64,000 nucleotides of DNA, from assembly GCA_031553495.1 (NCBI GenBank), contig JAVBLN010000037.1, forward strand, positions 1-64,000. The letters run 5' to 3'. This stretch comes from Pinibacter sp031553495 (GTDB taxonomy: Bacteria; Bacteroidota; Bacteroidia; Chitinophagales; Chitinophagaceae). Made by a program: the position numbers and the translations under genes. Shown piece after piece: positions 9,515 through 17,878 of the stretch (positions within the stretch are counted from its first letter, which is position 1; the number at the start of each line of letters is the position of its first letter). The notes beneath the pieces were generated by a model. That model had not been told where the DNA came from. It ran no database searches and was given only the letters and a program-made list of their open reading frames with translations.

Positions 9515-9692
9515 GGAATAAAAATTTGAAGCGGCAAAAATAACTTTAATAGTTGAAAATTGAAAGTGCTGTAGGCTTGAGTCCCTGAAAACAATCAAAA
9601 ATGAATATTGAGAAAAATATTGCCTACACGAATATCTAATCCATAAATCCTTTAATCCAACGAATCCAAATTCTGACACCAATCTCATCCGT

Positions 9693-9764
9693 TATTTCGA
9701 GCACGGGACTTTGATGTTGCATAAATAAATATCGCAAGTTATAATACTCAAGCGTGCGAGAAAT
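9693..9764. repeat. Imperfect inverted repeat of the TTTCGAGC...GCGAGAAAT type
   Basis: ATTTCGAGCACG (9693-9704) faces CGTGCGAGAAAT (9753-9764), followed by CTC. This resembles a palindromic intergenic unit common in Bacteroidota genomes. It could form a hairpin. Confidence 0.6.
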
Positions 9765-9970
9765 CTCAGTAGTAACTAAAACCTTGAATGTTGCTAAAAG
9801 CAACAGTATAGTGCTGCAAGGCTGCAAGCCTTGCAGAGCGTGGTTGCATGCGAAAACAAAAGCACTAACAACTAACAACCCTTTCAATGGCATTAACACG
9901 CTCTTCTGATATCTGATTTCTGACCTCTGATTTCTTTACTGCCCGCTGCCCACTGCCAACCGCCCACTAA

Positions 9971-10039
9971 AGTTACTACCGTACAAGTGAGTGACACAAC
10001 GATGCTTAATAGTAGCACTACCGCCGGTCCCCAAAAAAA
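9971..10039 (-). repeat. CAE copy 4 (-), tail III
   Basis: Core and left arm are standard. The right arm reads AACTTTAGTGGGCGG outward (tail III) instead of ATTCGGC and continues into the GGCAGT/AGAAATCAG short-word tract at 9902-9970. It ends in GGTCCCC plus an A-run. Confidence 0.9.
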
Positions 10040-10150
10040 TATTTAACAATAATTGAGTGTGCTGTAAAAGAAAACAAAAGCACTTATTACTAAAAGCTTG
10101 CAACCTGTCCGCAACTTTATCCTACACCATTTCAAATCTCAAATATCAAA

Positions 10151-12601
10151 TCACTTAACGGCTGTGAGGCGCTTGCTTAGCTTTAACCTGTACACCATGC
10201 TCATTATAAATCCGATAAACATGATGATGGTTCCCAACCATAGTACATTAATATGCGGAAACTCATATACTTTTAGTGCCACAAAAGGCGTCATCCGGGT
10301 GGATTCTTTTACACGCAATTCTATTCTTTGGTCTTCCAGAATTTTACCAAAGCCAATTGCGAGATTTTGTGCAAACACTGTATCTATAATGTATTGAGGC
10401 CGATTATTCTTCACATAAAAAACAGGTTGTGCGCTGTATTTATAACCCTCTTTCGAAAACACCGTTATATCTGCCATTAAAGAAGTATCCGCGGATGTGA
10501 ATTTGTATTTTTCATTTGATGGATTCGGAACTACTTTATTCAGCACAAAAAATCCATTTGAATAAAAAACAGTATCGCTGATATTAACCGGGTGGCTTTT
10601 AAATGAAATGGTATCTTCTTCTTTATCCATATTATCCGCATAACTGATATAGGAAAAAATATCCTTGTTCCAATAATGTTTCGAATCAGGATTATTGGAA
10701 AAGCCTTCCTGCCCTTTTGTATTGCGGATAAGGTTGGGGTAAAGATTAAATTCCTCCTTACCGTTTTTGTTTTTGAAATTGATTTTAAAATGAATTACGG
10801 TTCCTTCCCGGCTTGTAGAATCATTGTTCTCATAAGTAGCCATATACTTACCCATATCTGTTGGCACTCCTTTGATAAGCGTAAGATTCTCTAACGACTT
10901 TTCTTTAGAGCTGGGAGCAAACTGCAAATTGATTCCGGTGGTATTAACCGACAACACCTTTTTGTTGGATGATGCTATTAAAATTCCCACCAGCATTAAT
11001 CCAAAACCGATATGCGCAACCGAGGCGCCCGCGGCTTTCAGTTTGCCATGTAAGCCGGTCCATATATAAGCGGCATTCGCTACTACCGAGTATAACGCTG
11101 CAAATAGCGCCACATGTATTGCGCCAAGAAAACCCAAGCCCTGGTTGTTATACTCGATTCCTCCAAAAATGCTGAAGCCCAACGAAAGCAAAGCTGCGAT
11201 TAAAGTTGGAGTGGCAATTTTTACAAGAAACGTATTTCGTGGGGTATCTTTATATTTTAAATATTGAGCAACTGCAGTTAATATGCCAATTACAATTGCA
11301 ACAAATATTTGAATTTTATTATAGGCAAATTCAGGGTCTTCGGGCATGGCAGTGGATTTGCCGGTAATTTTATTATAAATCGGCGTGAATGAAGTTTGCC
11401 ATGTAATAACCAATGCGGAAAGAAATAATACCAGTGCTCCTATAAACATCCAAAACTCGCGTGAATAAGAGCTTTCTTCCTTTATGATGTGTGGTATTTT
11501 TTTATAATTGCGCAACAGCAAATATATAGCCGGCAAAAAGAATATACCGATAAATAAAAGCAATTGCACATTCATCCCCGAATCAGTAAAAGAATGCACG
11601 GAGCTATCGCCCAGCACACCGCTCCTGGTAAGAAATGTGGAATATAATATCAGTACGAAACTGAGAATATAAAAAACATAAGTGGCCCGTAACGAGTGGC
11701 CGGTAGAATTAAAAATAACATGCGTATGAATACCGGCAACCATAATCAGCCAGGGAACAAGAGATGCGTTTTCTACAGGATCCCAGGCCCAAAAACCTCC
11801 GAATGTTAACGACTCATAAGCCCATGCGGCTCCCATCATAATACCTGCTCCCAGTATAGCGCCGGAAAACAAACTCCATGGTAAAGCCTCTTTTGTCCAT
11901 GAACTATAATCTTTTTTCCAAAGTCCGGCAATTACATATGCGAACGGCACAATGGTGGAAGCAAAACCACAAAACAAAACCGGCGGATGAATTACCATCC
12001 AATAGTTCTGCAACAACTGATTCAAACCTTGCCCATCCTGCATTTGAGGAAGGCTTAAATAATCCGGCCTGTTAAAAATAGGCGCATCCAGGAAGTGTTG
12101 ACGAACCAGTAAAAAAGGATTGCTTCCAATTTTGGTGTTGCCTAAATAAATTCCGATGATCATGGTAGCCAGGCAAAACTGTGCCACGCTGATAACTGTC
12201 ATAACCGGCGCTTCCCATTTACCACCTTTTGAAATTATGATCAATCCTATTACCGCATGCCAGATTGCCCACAAAAGAAAACTTCCCTCCTGCCCTTCCC
12301 AAATACAGCTCAACAGGTAATTGACACTAAGCGAAGTGCTGCTATGATTCCAGGCATAGAAATATTCAAACGAGTGAGAAGAAACTATGTAATATATTAC
12401 CGCGAAAGTGGCAAATACCGATCCGGCTTCAATTATAAACCCGGTGCGAGCCAGCTTTTTCCAGCTATTGATATCGTTAAGCAAAGTGGCGTTAGCGGCT
12501 TTCATATAAGCAATGGCCGCAAAAAGCGACGCCACCAAAGAAAGCACAACAAAAAAATGCCCCAGTTGTCCGGGCAACAGGTTTTCACCAATGTATTGCA
12601 T
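10151..12601 (-). CDS. ccmF: Cytochrome c biogenesis protein CcmF/CcsA family
   Basis: An 816-residue polytopic membrane protein that attaches heme to apocytochromes c. The WWD-like heme-handling segment is visible as GGFWAWDPVENASLVPWL near residues 268-285. Many membrane helices carry conserved histidines (VIHPPVLF, GIHTHVIF). A large periplasmic insertion lies at about 555-770, before the final helix. Length exceeds E. coli CcmF, as is usual in Bacteroidota. It follows ccmE by 11 bp on the same strand, so the two form an operon. It would mature the c-type subunits of the cbb3 oxidase encoded at the right edge of this window (inference). Confidence 0.92.
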   Translation of the reverse strand: MQYIGENLLPGQLGHFFVVLSLVASLFAAIAYMKAANATLLNDINSWKKLARTGFIIEAGSVFATFAVIYYIVSSHSFEYFYAWNHSSTSLSVNYLLSCIWEGQEGSFLLWAIWHAVIGLIIISKGGKWEAPVMTVISVAQFCLATMIIGIYLGNTKIGSNPFLLVRQHFLDAPIFNRPDYLSLPQMQDGQGLNQLLQNYWMVIHPPVLFCGFASTIVPFAYVIAGLWKKDYSSWTKEALPWSLFSGAILGAGIMMGAAWAYESLTFGGFWAWDPVENASLVPWLIMVAGIHTHVIFNSTGHSLRATYVFYILSFVLILYSTFLTRSGVLGDSSVHSFTDSGMNVQLLLFIGIFFLPAIYLLLRNYKKIPHIIKEESSYSREFWMFIGALVLFLSALVITWQTSFTPIYNKITGKSTAMPEDPEFAYNKIQIFVAIVIGILTAVAQYLKYKDTPRNTFLVKIATPTLIAALLSLGFSIFGGIEYNNQGLGFLGAIHVALFAALYSVVANAAYIWTGLHGKLKAAGASVAHIGFGLMLVGILIASSNKKVLSVNTTGINLQFAPSSKEKSLENLTLIKGVPTDMGKYMATYENNDSTSREGTVIHFKINFKNKNGKEEFNLYPNLIRNTKGQEGFSNNPDSKHYWNKDIFSYISYADNMDKEEDTISFKSHPVNISDTVFYSNGFFVLNKVVPNPSNEKYKFTSADTSLMADITVFSKEGYKYSAQPVFYVKNNRPQYIIDTVFAQNLAIGFGKILEDQRIELRVKESTRMTPFVALKVYEFPHINVLWLGTIIMFIGFIMSMVYRLKLSKRLTAVK

Positions 12602-12612
12602 GTAATAGCTGA

Positions 12613-13017
12613 TTAATTAGAAGTAAGATTTTTCTTAGCGGCCTGGGGATCGTCTTTGTATTTTGACGGGCATTTCATAACAATTTCCTTGCATTCAAAT
12701 TGTCCGTTTTGCATCATTCCCTTTAACACCAGCCTTTCGCTTTTTTCAAAATCGGTTGGTTTTGAATTGTGGTAAATAACTTTCGTGGAGCCACCCAACG
12801 AATCTAAAACGGTAAACGACATATAGTTAGGATTCTTAACCGGATCATATTCCACCGGTTTTTCAAGATCCAGCTTTGCTATAAGATGTACGAATTTTCC
12901 CTGCTTCTCGGTAGCTGAAGCAACAGTATCATAAGTGGTCAGATCACCCATATAGCTTATCAGCACTGCTATTGCCGCAGCTATAAAGATGAGGATAATA
13001 ATGTGTGTTTTTTTCAT
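12613..13017 (-). CDS. ccmE: Cytochrome c maturation heme chaperone, CXXXY type
   Basis: A 134-residue periplasmic heme chaperone anchored by one N-terminal helix (about 5-23), followed by an OB-like beta domain. In E. coli CcmE the heme-linking residue is the histidine of HXXXY. Here the equivalent position reads KCPSKYKDD, with Cys116 and Tyr120, giving CXXXY. That variant is known from archaea and Desulfovibrio. No histidine replaces it nearby. It is translated just ahead of ccmF. Confidence 0.9.
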   Translation of the reverse strand: MKKTHIIILIFIAAAIAVLISYMGDLTTYDTVASATEKQGKFVHLIAKLDLEKPVEYDPVKNPNYMSFTVLDSLGGSTKVIYHNSKPTDFEKSERLVLKGMMQNGQFECKEIVMKCPSKYKDDPQAAKKNLTSN

Positions 13018-13340
13018 GAACGCCTATTTCATTTTCGGGTGCAAAACTAGGCCAAAAAAAGATGTATCAGCCTATATTGCGCAAATGTTAAGTGTTTGTT
13101 TATAACAAATGACAATATTACGGATAAACGGTCGGCCAGCCATGAAATAAATATTAATGAAAGTTAAATATTTGCGTTATAAGCAAAAAAATCTACGATT
13201 ATATGATTTTGAAAATCATTATTCAATTAAAGTCAGAATGTTGTATTCATAATTGGTGACATAAGCGTATGTGAAAAATACTAATTACTCATTTTGGAAC
13301 TTAGCAATACTACTGTAACTTGCGCTGCATTTTACAAATC
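13018..13340. other. Divergent promoter region ccmE / ureohydrolase
   Basis: An AT-rich, 323-bp gap between divergent genes, with no CAE core. A segment at about 13302-13330 (TAGCAATACTACTG) vaguely resembles a CAE right arm but lacks a core. No other structure seen. Confidence 0.5.
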
Positions 13341-14384
13341 ATGACAGAACTCTCTACATTTGATCCAAACAGTCCGGGCAACCCAAATAATAATATATTC
13401 GGCCTTCCCTTTACAGAAGATAATGCCCAATTAGTAATACTACCAATTCCCTGGGAAGTAACGGTAAGTTGTACTGCAGGTACAGCCCGTTCGTACGACC
13501 ATGTGTTTAAGGCTAGTCTACAGGTTGACCTTTTTGATATCGACTACCGCGATTGCTGGCAAAAAGGCATCTATATGCGGCCCCTGGATAAAAAGATCCT
13601 TATTAAAAGCGATTACCTTAGAAAAGAAGCCGAGCTGTACATCGATTATATCGCTAAAGGCGATATAGTTGAAAAAAACAGCTTCATGTGCAAATCGCTA
13701 AAAGATATTAACGAAGGCGGCGTTTTCCTAAACGATTGGGTATACCACCAAACTCAGCAATTACTTGCAAAAAACAAACTGGTAGGCCTATTGGGTGGCG
13801 ACCACAGCACTCCGCTGGGTTATTTTAAAGCTATTGCCGAAAAGCACGGCGAGTTCGGAATTTTACAAATTGATGCCCATTGCGATTTGCGCAAAGCTTA
13901 CGAAGGATTCAAATACTCCCATGCCAGCATCATGTATAACGCGTTAGCGGAAATACCGGATCTTGTAAAACTTGTTCAGCTTGGCATACGCGATTTTTGC
14001 GATGAAGAATGGGAATATGTGTGCAACAGCAATTACCGTGTGATTACTTATTTCGATAAAGACATTAAAGAGCGGCTGTACGAAGGCCAAACCTGGAAAT
14101 CTATAGTGGATGAATTAATCCAGCATCTTCCCGACAAAATATTTATCAGCTTCGATATTGACGGCCTTGATCCCAAGCTTTGTCCTAATACAGGAACGCC
14201 GGTTCAGGGCGGCTTTGAAACAGAACAAATATTTTATCTGCTCAAAAAAATAAACCAATATGGCAAAACCATCATTGGTTTCGACCTGAACGAAATTGGC
14301 GTAGGCGATAATGAATGGGACGCGAATGTTGGCGCACGTGTATTGTACAAACTTTGCAACGTATTACTGGCAAGCAATGCTTAG
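13341..14384 (+). CDS. Agmatinase/arginase family ureohydrolase
   Basis: A 347-residue manganese-dependent ureohydrolase. Metal-binding motifs seen: GGDHSTPLG, DAHCDLR and SFDIDGLDP, all three in family order. Substrate (agmatine, arginine, formimidoylglutamate or another guanidino compound) cannot be fixed by sequence alone. No histidine- or polyamine-pathway neighbour is present. The ATG at 13341 was preferred over the frame's earlier start because MTELSTFDP begins a normal N-terminus. Confidence 0.88.
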   Translation: MTELSTFDPNSPGNPNNNIFGLPFTEDNAQLVILPIPWEVTVSCTAGTARSYDHVFKASLQVDLFDIDYRDCWQKGIYMRPLDKKILIKSDYLRKEAELYIDYIAKGDIVEKNSFMCKSLKDINEGGVFLNDWVYHQTQQLLAKNKLVGLLGGDHSTPLGYFKAIAEKHGEFGILQIDAHCDLRKAYEGFKYSHASIMYNALAEIPDLVKLVQLGIRDFCDEEWEYVCNSNYRVITYFDKDIKERLYEGQTWKSIVDELIQHLPDKIFISFDIDGLDPKLCPNTGTPVQGGFETEQIFYLLKKINQYGKTIIGFDLNEIGVGDNEWDANVGARVLYKLCNVLLASNA

Positions 14385-14478
14385 GAGTTGAAAATTGAAA
14401 GTTGAAAGTGAGAATTTTACACACACTCATCACTTATAACTCATCACTCAAAACTCAAAACTCATAACTCAAAACTTT
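14385..14478. repeat. Short-word tract, left inverted arm of CAE copy 5
   Basis: GTTGAAAATTGAAAGTTG words, then CTCATAACTCAAAACTC words. The second set is the inverted complement of the TTTTGAGTTATGAG words at 14555-14597, so CAE copy 5 sits in the loop of a potential long hairpin. Confidence 0.7.
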
Positions 14479-14482
14479 TATG

Positions 14483-14550
14483 TAACCGGCGGTAGTGCTA
14501 CTATTAAGCATTGTTGTGTCACTCACTTGTACGGTAGTAATGCTATTGAA
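14483..14550 (+). repeat. CAE copy 5 (+), type A with tail II
   Basis: Standard left arm, core and right arm CGGTAGTAATGCTATT, then GAACAAG and tail II. With copy 6 (minus) it brackets the 14703-15272 gene. Confidence 0.92.
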
Positions 14551-14554
14551 CAAG

Positions 14555-14648
14555 TTCTGAGTTATGAGTTCTGAGTTATGAGTTTTGAGTTATGAGTGTT
14601 TTTGTTTTGCTTGAAATCAGTGTATAAAGCACTCTCCATTCTCAATTT
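14555..14648 (+). repeat. CAE tail II
   Basis: TTCTGAGTTATGAG words (14555-14597), then a 50-bp unit with TTTTTGTTTTGCTTG, AATCAGTGTATAAAGC and CTCCATTCTCAATT. The same order follows CAE copies 17 (40150-40230) and 22 (53335-53417, minus). Confidence 0.75.
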
Positions 14649-14702
14649 ATTTTAACCCAAGGGTTCTATTTTGATTTTTGACTTTTACTTTAACTTAGCG
14701 CC

Positions 14703-15272
14703 ATGTTGCTCACAAAAGAAGTTTTTCCCTACGTAGTTATTTTAAAAAATGAGAATGCACGTTATGCGAATGGCGTTGGTTTGCTGATAAGTGTGTTGTG
14801 TATTATCTTTTTTGTGTCGGAATATTTTACCAATGCCGATAGAAGTATAGTGTGGCCAATAGGCGCAGCCTGTATGGCATCTGTGGCGGCATGGAATATA
14901 TGGCAAAGCAAAAAAGGAAAAAAATCGTATTACAAACCCGGCTTTATTATAGCTGCTATTGTGTGGCTAAGTATGCCCTACCTTCACTGGTTATCCATTT
15001 TGCTCATAATTCTATACTTCCTGGAGCACCAGGTAAAACGTCCCCAGGAAATAGGATTCAGCGAGGAAAAAATTGTAGCCAACTCCATTTTCATCAAAAC
15101 ATATTATTGGCAGGATTTGAGCAACGTAGTGTTAAAAGACAATATTCTCACACTCGATTTTCTCAACAACCGAATTATTCAAAAAGAAGTGCTGGATGAT
15201 GATGAACCCGATGCCGATGAAGATGAATTCAATGATTTCTGCAAAATGCAATTAGCAGCTAATAGAAGATAA
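14703..15272 (+). CDS. Small integral membrane protein, unknown
   Basis: A 189-residue protein I do not recognise by name. It has hydrophobic segments at about 22-40, 50-65, 78-92 and 95-107, then a C-terminal soluble part with WQDLSNVVLKDNILTLDFLNN, resembling a short PH-like strand pattern, and an acidic end (DDDEPDADEDEFND). The next gene has the same build (helices, then a W-x-I/L-x-x-V strand motif) and is probably a distant paralogue. It is bracketed by CAE copies 5 and 6. Confidence 0.7.
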   Translation: MLLTKEVFPYVVILKNENARYANGVGLLISVLCIIFFVSEYFTNADRSIVWPIGAACMASVAAWNIWQSKKGKKSYYKPGFIIAAIVWLSMPYLHWLSILLIILYFLEHQVKRPQEIGFSEEKIVANSIFIKTYYWQDLSNVVLKDNILTLDFLNNRIIQKEVLDDDEPDADEDEFNDFCKMQLAANRR

Positions 15273-15297
15273 AACAGCCATTTGATAATAGTAGAAA

Positions 15298-15510
15298 TGA
15301 ATTTGAAAATTTGAAAATGTGCTAATTTGAAAATGCGTTGTGATAGAATTGTTTATTAATTCGATGATTCAATAATTCAATGATTCGATATTTCCATGAA
15401 CCTCTGATGGCTGCTTATACCAAAACACCGGCAACCGGCAACTTGACACAGCTTCTCTACTGCCAACCGCCTACTTCCTACTGCCCACTGCCTTCTGTCA
15501 ACCGCCCACT
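15298..15510. repeat. Short-word tract before CAE copy 6
   Basis: Successive degenerate words: GAATTTGAAAATTTGAAAAT, then GATTCAATAATTCAATG, CCGGCAACCGGCAAC and CTGCCAACCGCCTAC / CTGCCCACTGCC, ending in the tail III sequence of copy 6. No gene is in this 415-bp gap. Confidence 0.7.
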
Positions 15511-15580
15511 AAAGTTCCTACCGTACAAGTGAGTGACACAACGATGCTTAATAGTAGCACTACCGCCGGTCAACAAAAAA
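15511..15580 (-). repeat. CAE copy 6 (-), tail III
   Basis: AAAGTTCCTACCG, standard core complement and left arm TAGTAGCACTACCGCCGG, then CAACAAAAAAA. Confidence 0.92.
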
Positions 15581-15687
15581 AGGAGCTTAATACAATACGA
15601 AGTATGCCTATCTCATAGCATTTCAAATCTCAAATTGTTTTATGGATTTTCTAAAAAAACGCATCTCATACTGAAACAACCCTTCTT

Positions 15688-16293
15688 ATGAATGCATTTG
15701 CTATAAACATTATTCATCCTGAATTTGAAAACTTAAAGAAAACAGGCCGTTTTCTTCATCTTACAGCAGCAGTGCTCATTATTATTAACGCATTTACACA
15801 GTATACCAGCCTTGAAAGCAACCCGCTATTTTTTTGGTGCCAGGTTATAATTGCCGCCGACATTATTATTCTCATTTTCACATGCAATAACCTTGCGCAT
15901 GAACTTCCCAAGATAAATTTAACCTTCCGCATAATAGAGTGCATATTGTTTTTAGGTGTTGCCATTTTGTTGTTATTAAGTCATAAATGGTTGTCGGGCG
16001 CCGCTTTGTTCTGTGTAGGCGTTGCCTATTGCTACTTATTTTACTGCGAAAAAAAATCTTCACGCCGTGAAATGATCGCCTTTCATCATACCGGTGTAGC
16101 CATAGCAGGCATTCCGGAAGGAAGGTTTTTTTTGTGGTCGCAAATAGAACGTATAGAAGCTCATTACGACAGCATTTCCATCAAAACATCATTTAATAAA
16201 ACCTACGATTTCTCATTAAGGCGCAACCTTGCATTCGAAGAACTGGAACAAATTCACGAATTTTGCCGGTATTATTTAGGTCAGTCCGATTGA
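15688..16293 (+). CDS. Small integral membrane protein, unknown
   Basis: A 201-residue protein with four hydrophobic segments (about 22-38, 48-65, 82-100, 105-120) and a soluble C-terminus containing RFFLWSQIERIEAHYDSISI, then FEELEQIHEFCRYY. The architecture parallels the 14703-15272 protein, including a tryptophan-led strand and an N/D-rich turn, so the two look like paralogues. The radical SAM gene follows by about 55 bp on the same strand and may share its transcript. Function is unknown. Confidence 0.7.
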   Translation: MNAFAINIIHPEFENLKKTGRFLHLTAAVLIIINAFTQYTSLESNPLFFWCQVIIAADIIILIFTCNNLAHELPKINLTFRIIECILFLGVAILLLLSHKWLSGAALFCVGVAYCYLFYCEKKSSRREMIAFHHTGVAIAGIPEGRFFLWSQIERIEAHYDSISIKTSFNKTYDFSLRRNLAFEELEQIHEFCRYYLGQSD

Positions 16294-16348
16294 GGATAAT
16301 GGCGGCAACGCCAGATAATTGGCGGGCCACACACATTATCAAGAGTTT

Positions 16349-17653
16349 ATGTCGCAATTGCAATCATCTCCTTACATTTTATTTAGTGACGGGAAAGGAA
16401 ATATTTTTGAAGATACCAGTTTGTATGCCGTGGGAAGAAGCGGCTGGGACGCATTTCCCATACCCCTTGAAGACTGGATAGAACTGCCCAATGGCGGCAA
16501 TTTGTACGAACTGCCCGGGCGACGCGGCATTGGCATTGATGTGGCCACCGGCGACATGCGCCTTTGCGAAAAAGGCTGGGCTGTAGCGGCTTTTATACCT
16601 CCCGCTCACACCGGATTATTTATTGCCGCCTACGAAACTTTGCCCAACGCACCTACCCTCCCGTTATTTTGCTATACCGCTGCGGGCTGGATGGATAATA
16701 AGTTTTATGTTCCTGCCGTTAGAGTTGAGCAGGACATCCGCCAGGAATGCGCCGGGTATGACCAGGATAAAATCAAAGACGGTGTTGCGGGTATTATAAA
16801 CGCGTACCCGCACAACAGGCTCGTAAAACACCTTGCGGAAAATTGTTGCAACACCTATCAATGCCCGGCTGCACGAAATTTCTTTTTGGGCCGCTGGGAA
16901 TGCCCCGTGCCCTCTTCTCCGGCCTGCAATGCCAATTGTATCGGATGTATTTCCTTTCAACCGGAAGATGAAACAATTGTGGCCACACAGGACAGGCTTA
17001 CCTTCAAACCTACGGCGCAAGAAATTGTGGAATTTACCGTACCGCACCTGCAAACAGCGCCTTTTCCGCTTATAAGCTTTGGGCAGGGCTGCGAAGGCGA
17101 ACCTTTATTAATGTGGGAAACCATTCGCGAAGCCATTATAGAAATCAGGAAACATACACCCAAAGGCAGCATTAACATTAACACCAACGGTTCAAAACCC
17201 GGTGCCGTAAAAGCCTTGTGCGAAGCGGGTCTTAACAGCATTAGAGTAAGCACCAATTCTGCACGCGAACATATTTATGAACCCTATTACAGGCCCAACA
17301 ATTATGCGTTTAAAGACATTGTAGAAAGCCTGAAAATTGTACGCGATTATGGCGGATGGGCTTCTATCAATTACTTTGTTTTTCCGGGTATGACGGACAG
17401 TGTGGAAGAATATGAAGCACTTCGCAAATTGATTATTGAAACGGGTCTCAGCATGATTCAATGGCGCAATTTCAACATTGATCCGGATTGGTATATGGGA
17501 AAAATAGGCGTTCACGAAACCGGCGACATTCTTGGCATAAAACAACTAATGGAACTGATTCACGATGAATTTCCTAAAGTAAAATTCGGCTATTTCAACC
17601 CATCCATGGAAAGAATTAAGGGCAATTATGAAGTAGATTTCGCACACTGGTAA
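16349..17653 (+). CDS. Unclassified radical SAM protein
   Basis: A 434-residue protein with the radical SAM cluster motif CNANCIGC (about 193-200). The motif is preceded by an N-terminal domain of about 165 residues and a cysteine-rich run (CCNTYQCPAARNFF, then WECP). After the motif come the barrel segments ISFGQGCEGEPLLMW (glycine-rich SAM-binding strand), SININTNGSKP and SIRVSTNSA. No SPASM-type C-terminal cluster is seen. The ATG at 16349 is preferred to a TTG 30 bases upstream. Two membrane proteins precede it. The reaction is unknown: the additional cysteines could hold a second cluster or metal (inference). Confidence 0.85.
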   Translation: MSQLQSSPYILFSDGKGNIFEDTSLYAVGRSGWDAFPIPLEDWIELPNGGNLYELPGRRGIGIDVATGDMRLCEKGWAVAAFIPPAHTGLFIAAYETLPNAPTLPLFCYTAAGWMDNKFYVPAVRVEQDIRQECAGYDQDKIKDGVAGIINAYPHNRLVKHLAENCCNTYQCPAARNFFLGRWECPVPSSPACNANCIGCISFQPEDETIVATQDRLTFKPTAQEIVEFTVPHLQTAPFPLISFGQGCEGEPLLMWETIREAIIEIRKHTPKGSININTNGSKPGAVKALCEAGLNSIRVSTNSAREHIYEPYYRPNNYAFKDIVESLKIVRDYGGWASINYFVFPGMTDSVEEYEALRKLIIETGLSMIQWRNFNIDPDWYMGKIGVHETGDILGIKQLMELIHDEFPKVKFGYFNPSMERIKGNYEVDFAHW

Positions 17654-17662
17654 AGCTGTAAT

Positions 17663-17738
17663 TTTTTATGGTACCAGCGATGGTATTTCATGGCATCATC
17701 GTTGCGTCGCATTTCGTTCATCGGTAGAATAAATATTA
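17663..17738 (+). repeat. CAE copy 7 (+), left arm type B
   Basis: TTTTTTATGGTACCAGCG, left arm GGTATTTCATGGCATCAT, variant core CGTTGCGTCGCA, right arm TCGGTAGAATAA. It faces copy 8 across 5 bp. Confidence 0.85.
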
Positions 17739-17743
17739 GGCGA

Positions 17744-17820
17744 TGATTAGAATTACTACAGTTGAAGTGTGCGACGCAACCCAAGCCCAATCAAGGCTCT
17801 GCGGCCGACTCCATAAAAAA
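17744..17820 (-). repeat. CAE copy 8 (-), type C
   Basis: Right arm AGAATTACTACAG, variant core complement GTGCGACGCAAC, left arm CCAATCAAGGCTCTGCGG, then an A-run. Forms a tail-to-tail pair with copy 7. Confidence 0.82.
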
Positions 17821-17878
17821 ACAACACTTTATAATCACAATGCCCAGGTTAAAACACTGGGTTCCACTATAGATTCTC

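Larger units (their letters stand above)
9515..10150. other. 636-bp gap upstream of purM
   Basis: No gene I can support. It contains the environmental-type wording 'aatccataaatcctttaatcc' at 9639-9670, an inverted repeat at 9693-9764, a short-word tract at 9902-9970 and CAE copy 4. Confidence 0.6.

Noticed and set aside
9515..9688. 58-residue N-terminal extension of the purM frame
   Set aside because: Translated spacer with no family similarity; MSLYNQRG at 9514 is a normal start.
9636..9899. 87-residue frame upstream of purM on the minus strand
   Set aside because: Lies in repeat-rich spacer, overlaps the TTTCGAGC inverted repeat and shows no domain.
13302..13335. Possible 26th CAE copy
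   Set aside because: Only a weak right-arm likeness (TAGCAATACTACTG) and no core.
14385..14648. Possible CRISPR-like array
   Set aside because: Words are degenerate, of different lengths and have no unique spacers; no cas gene nearby.
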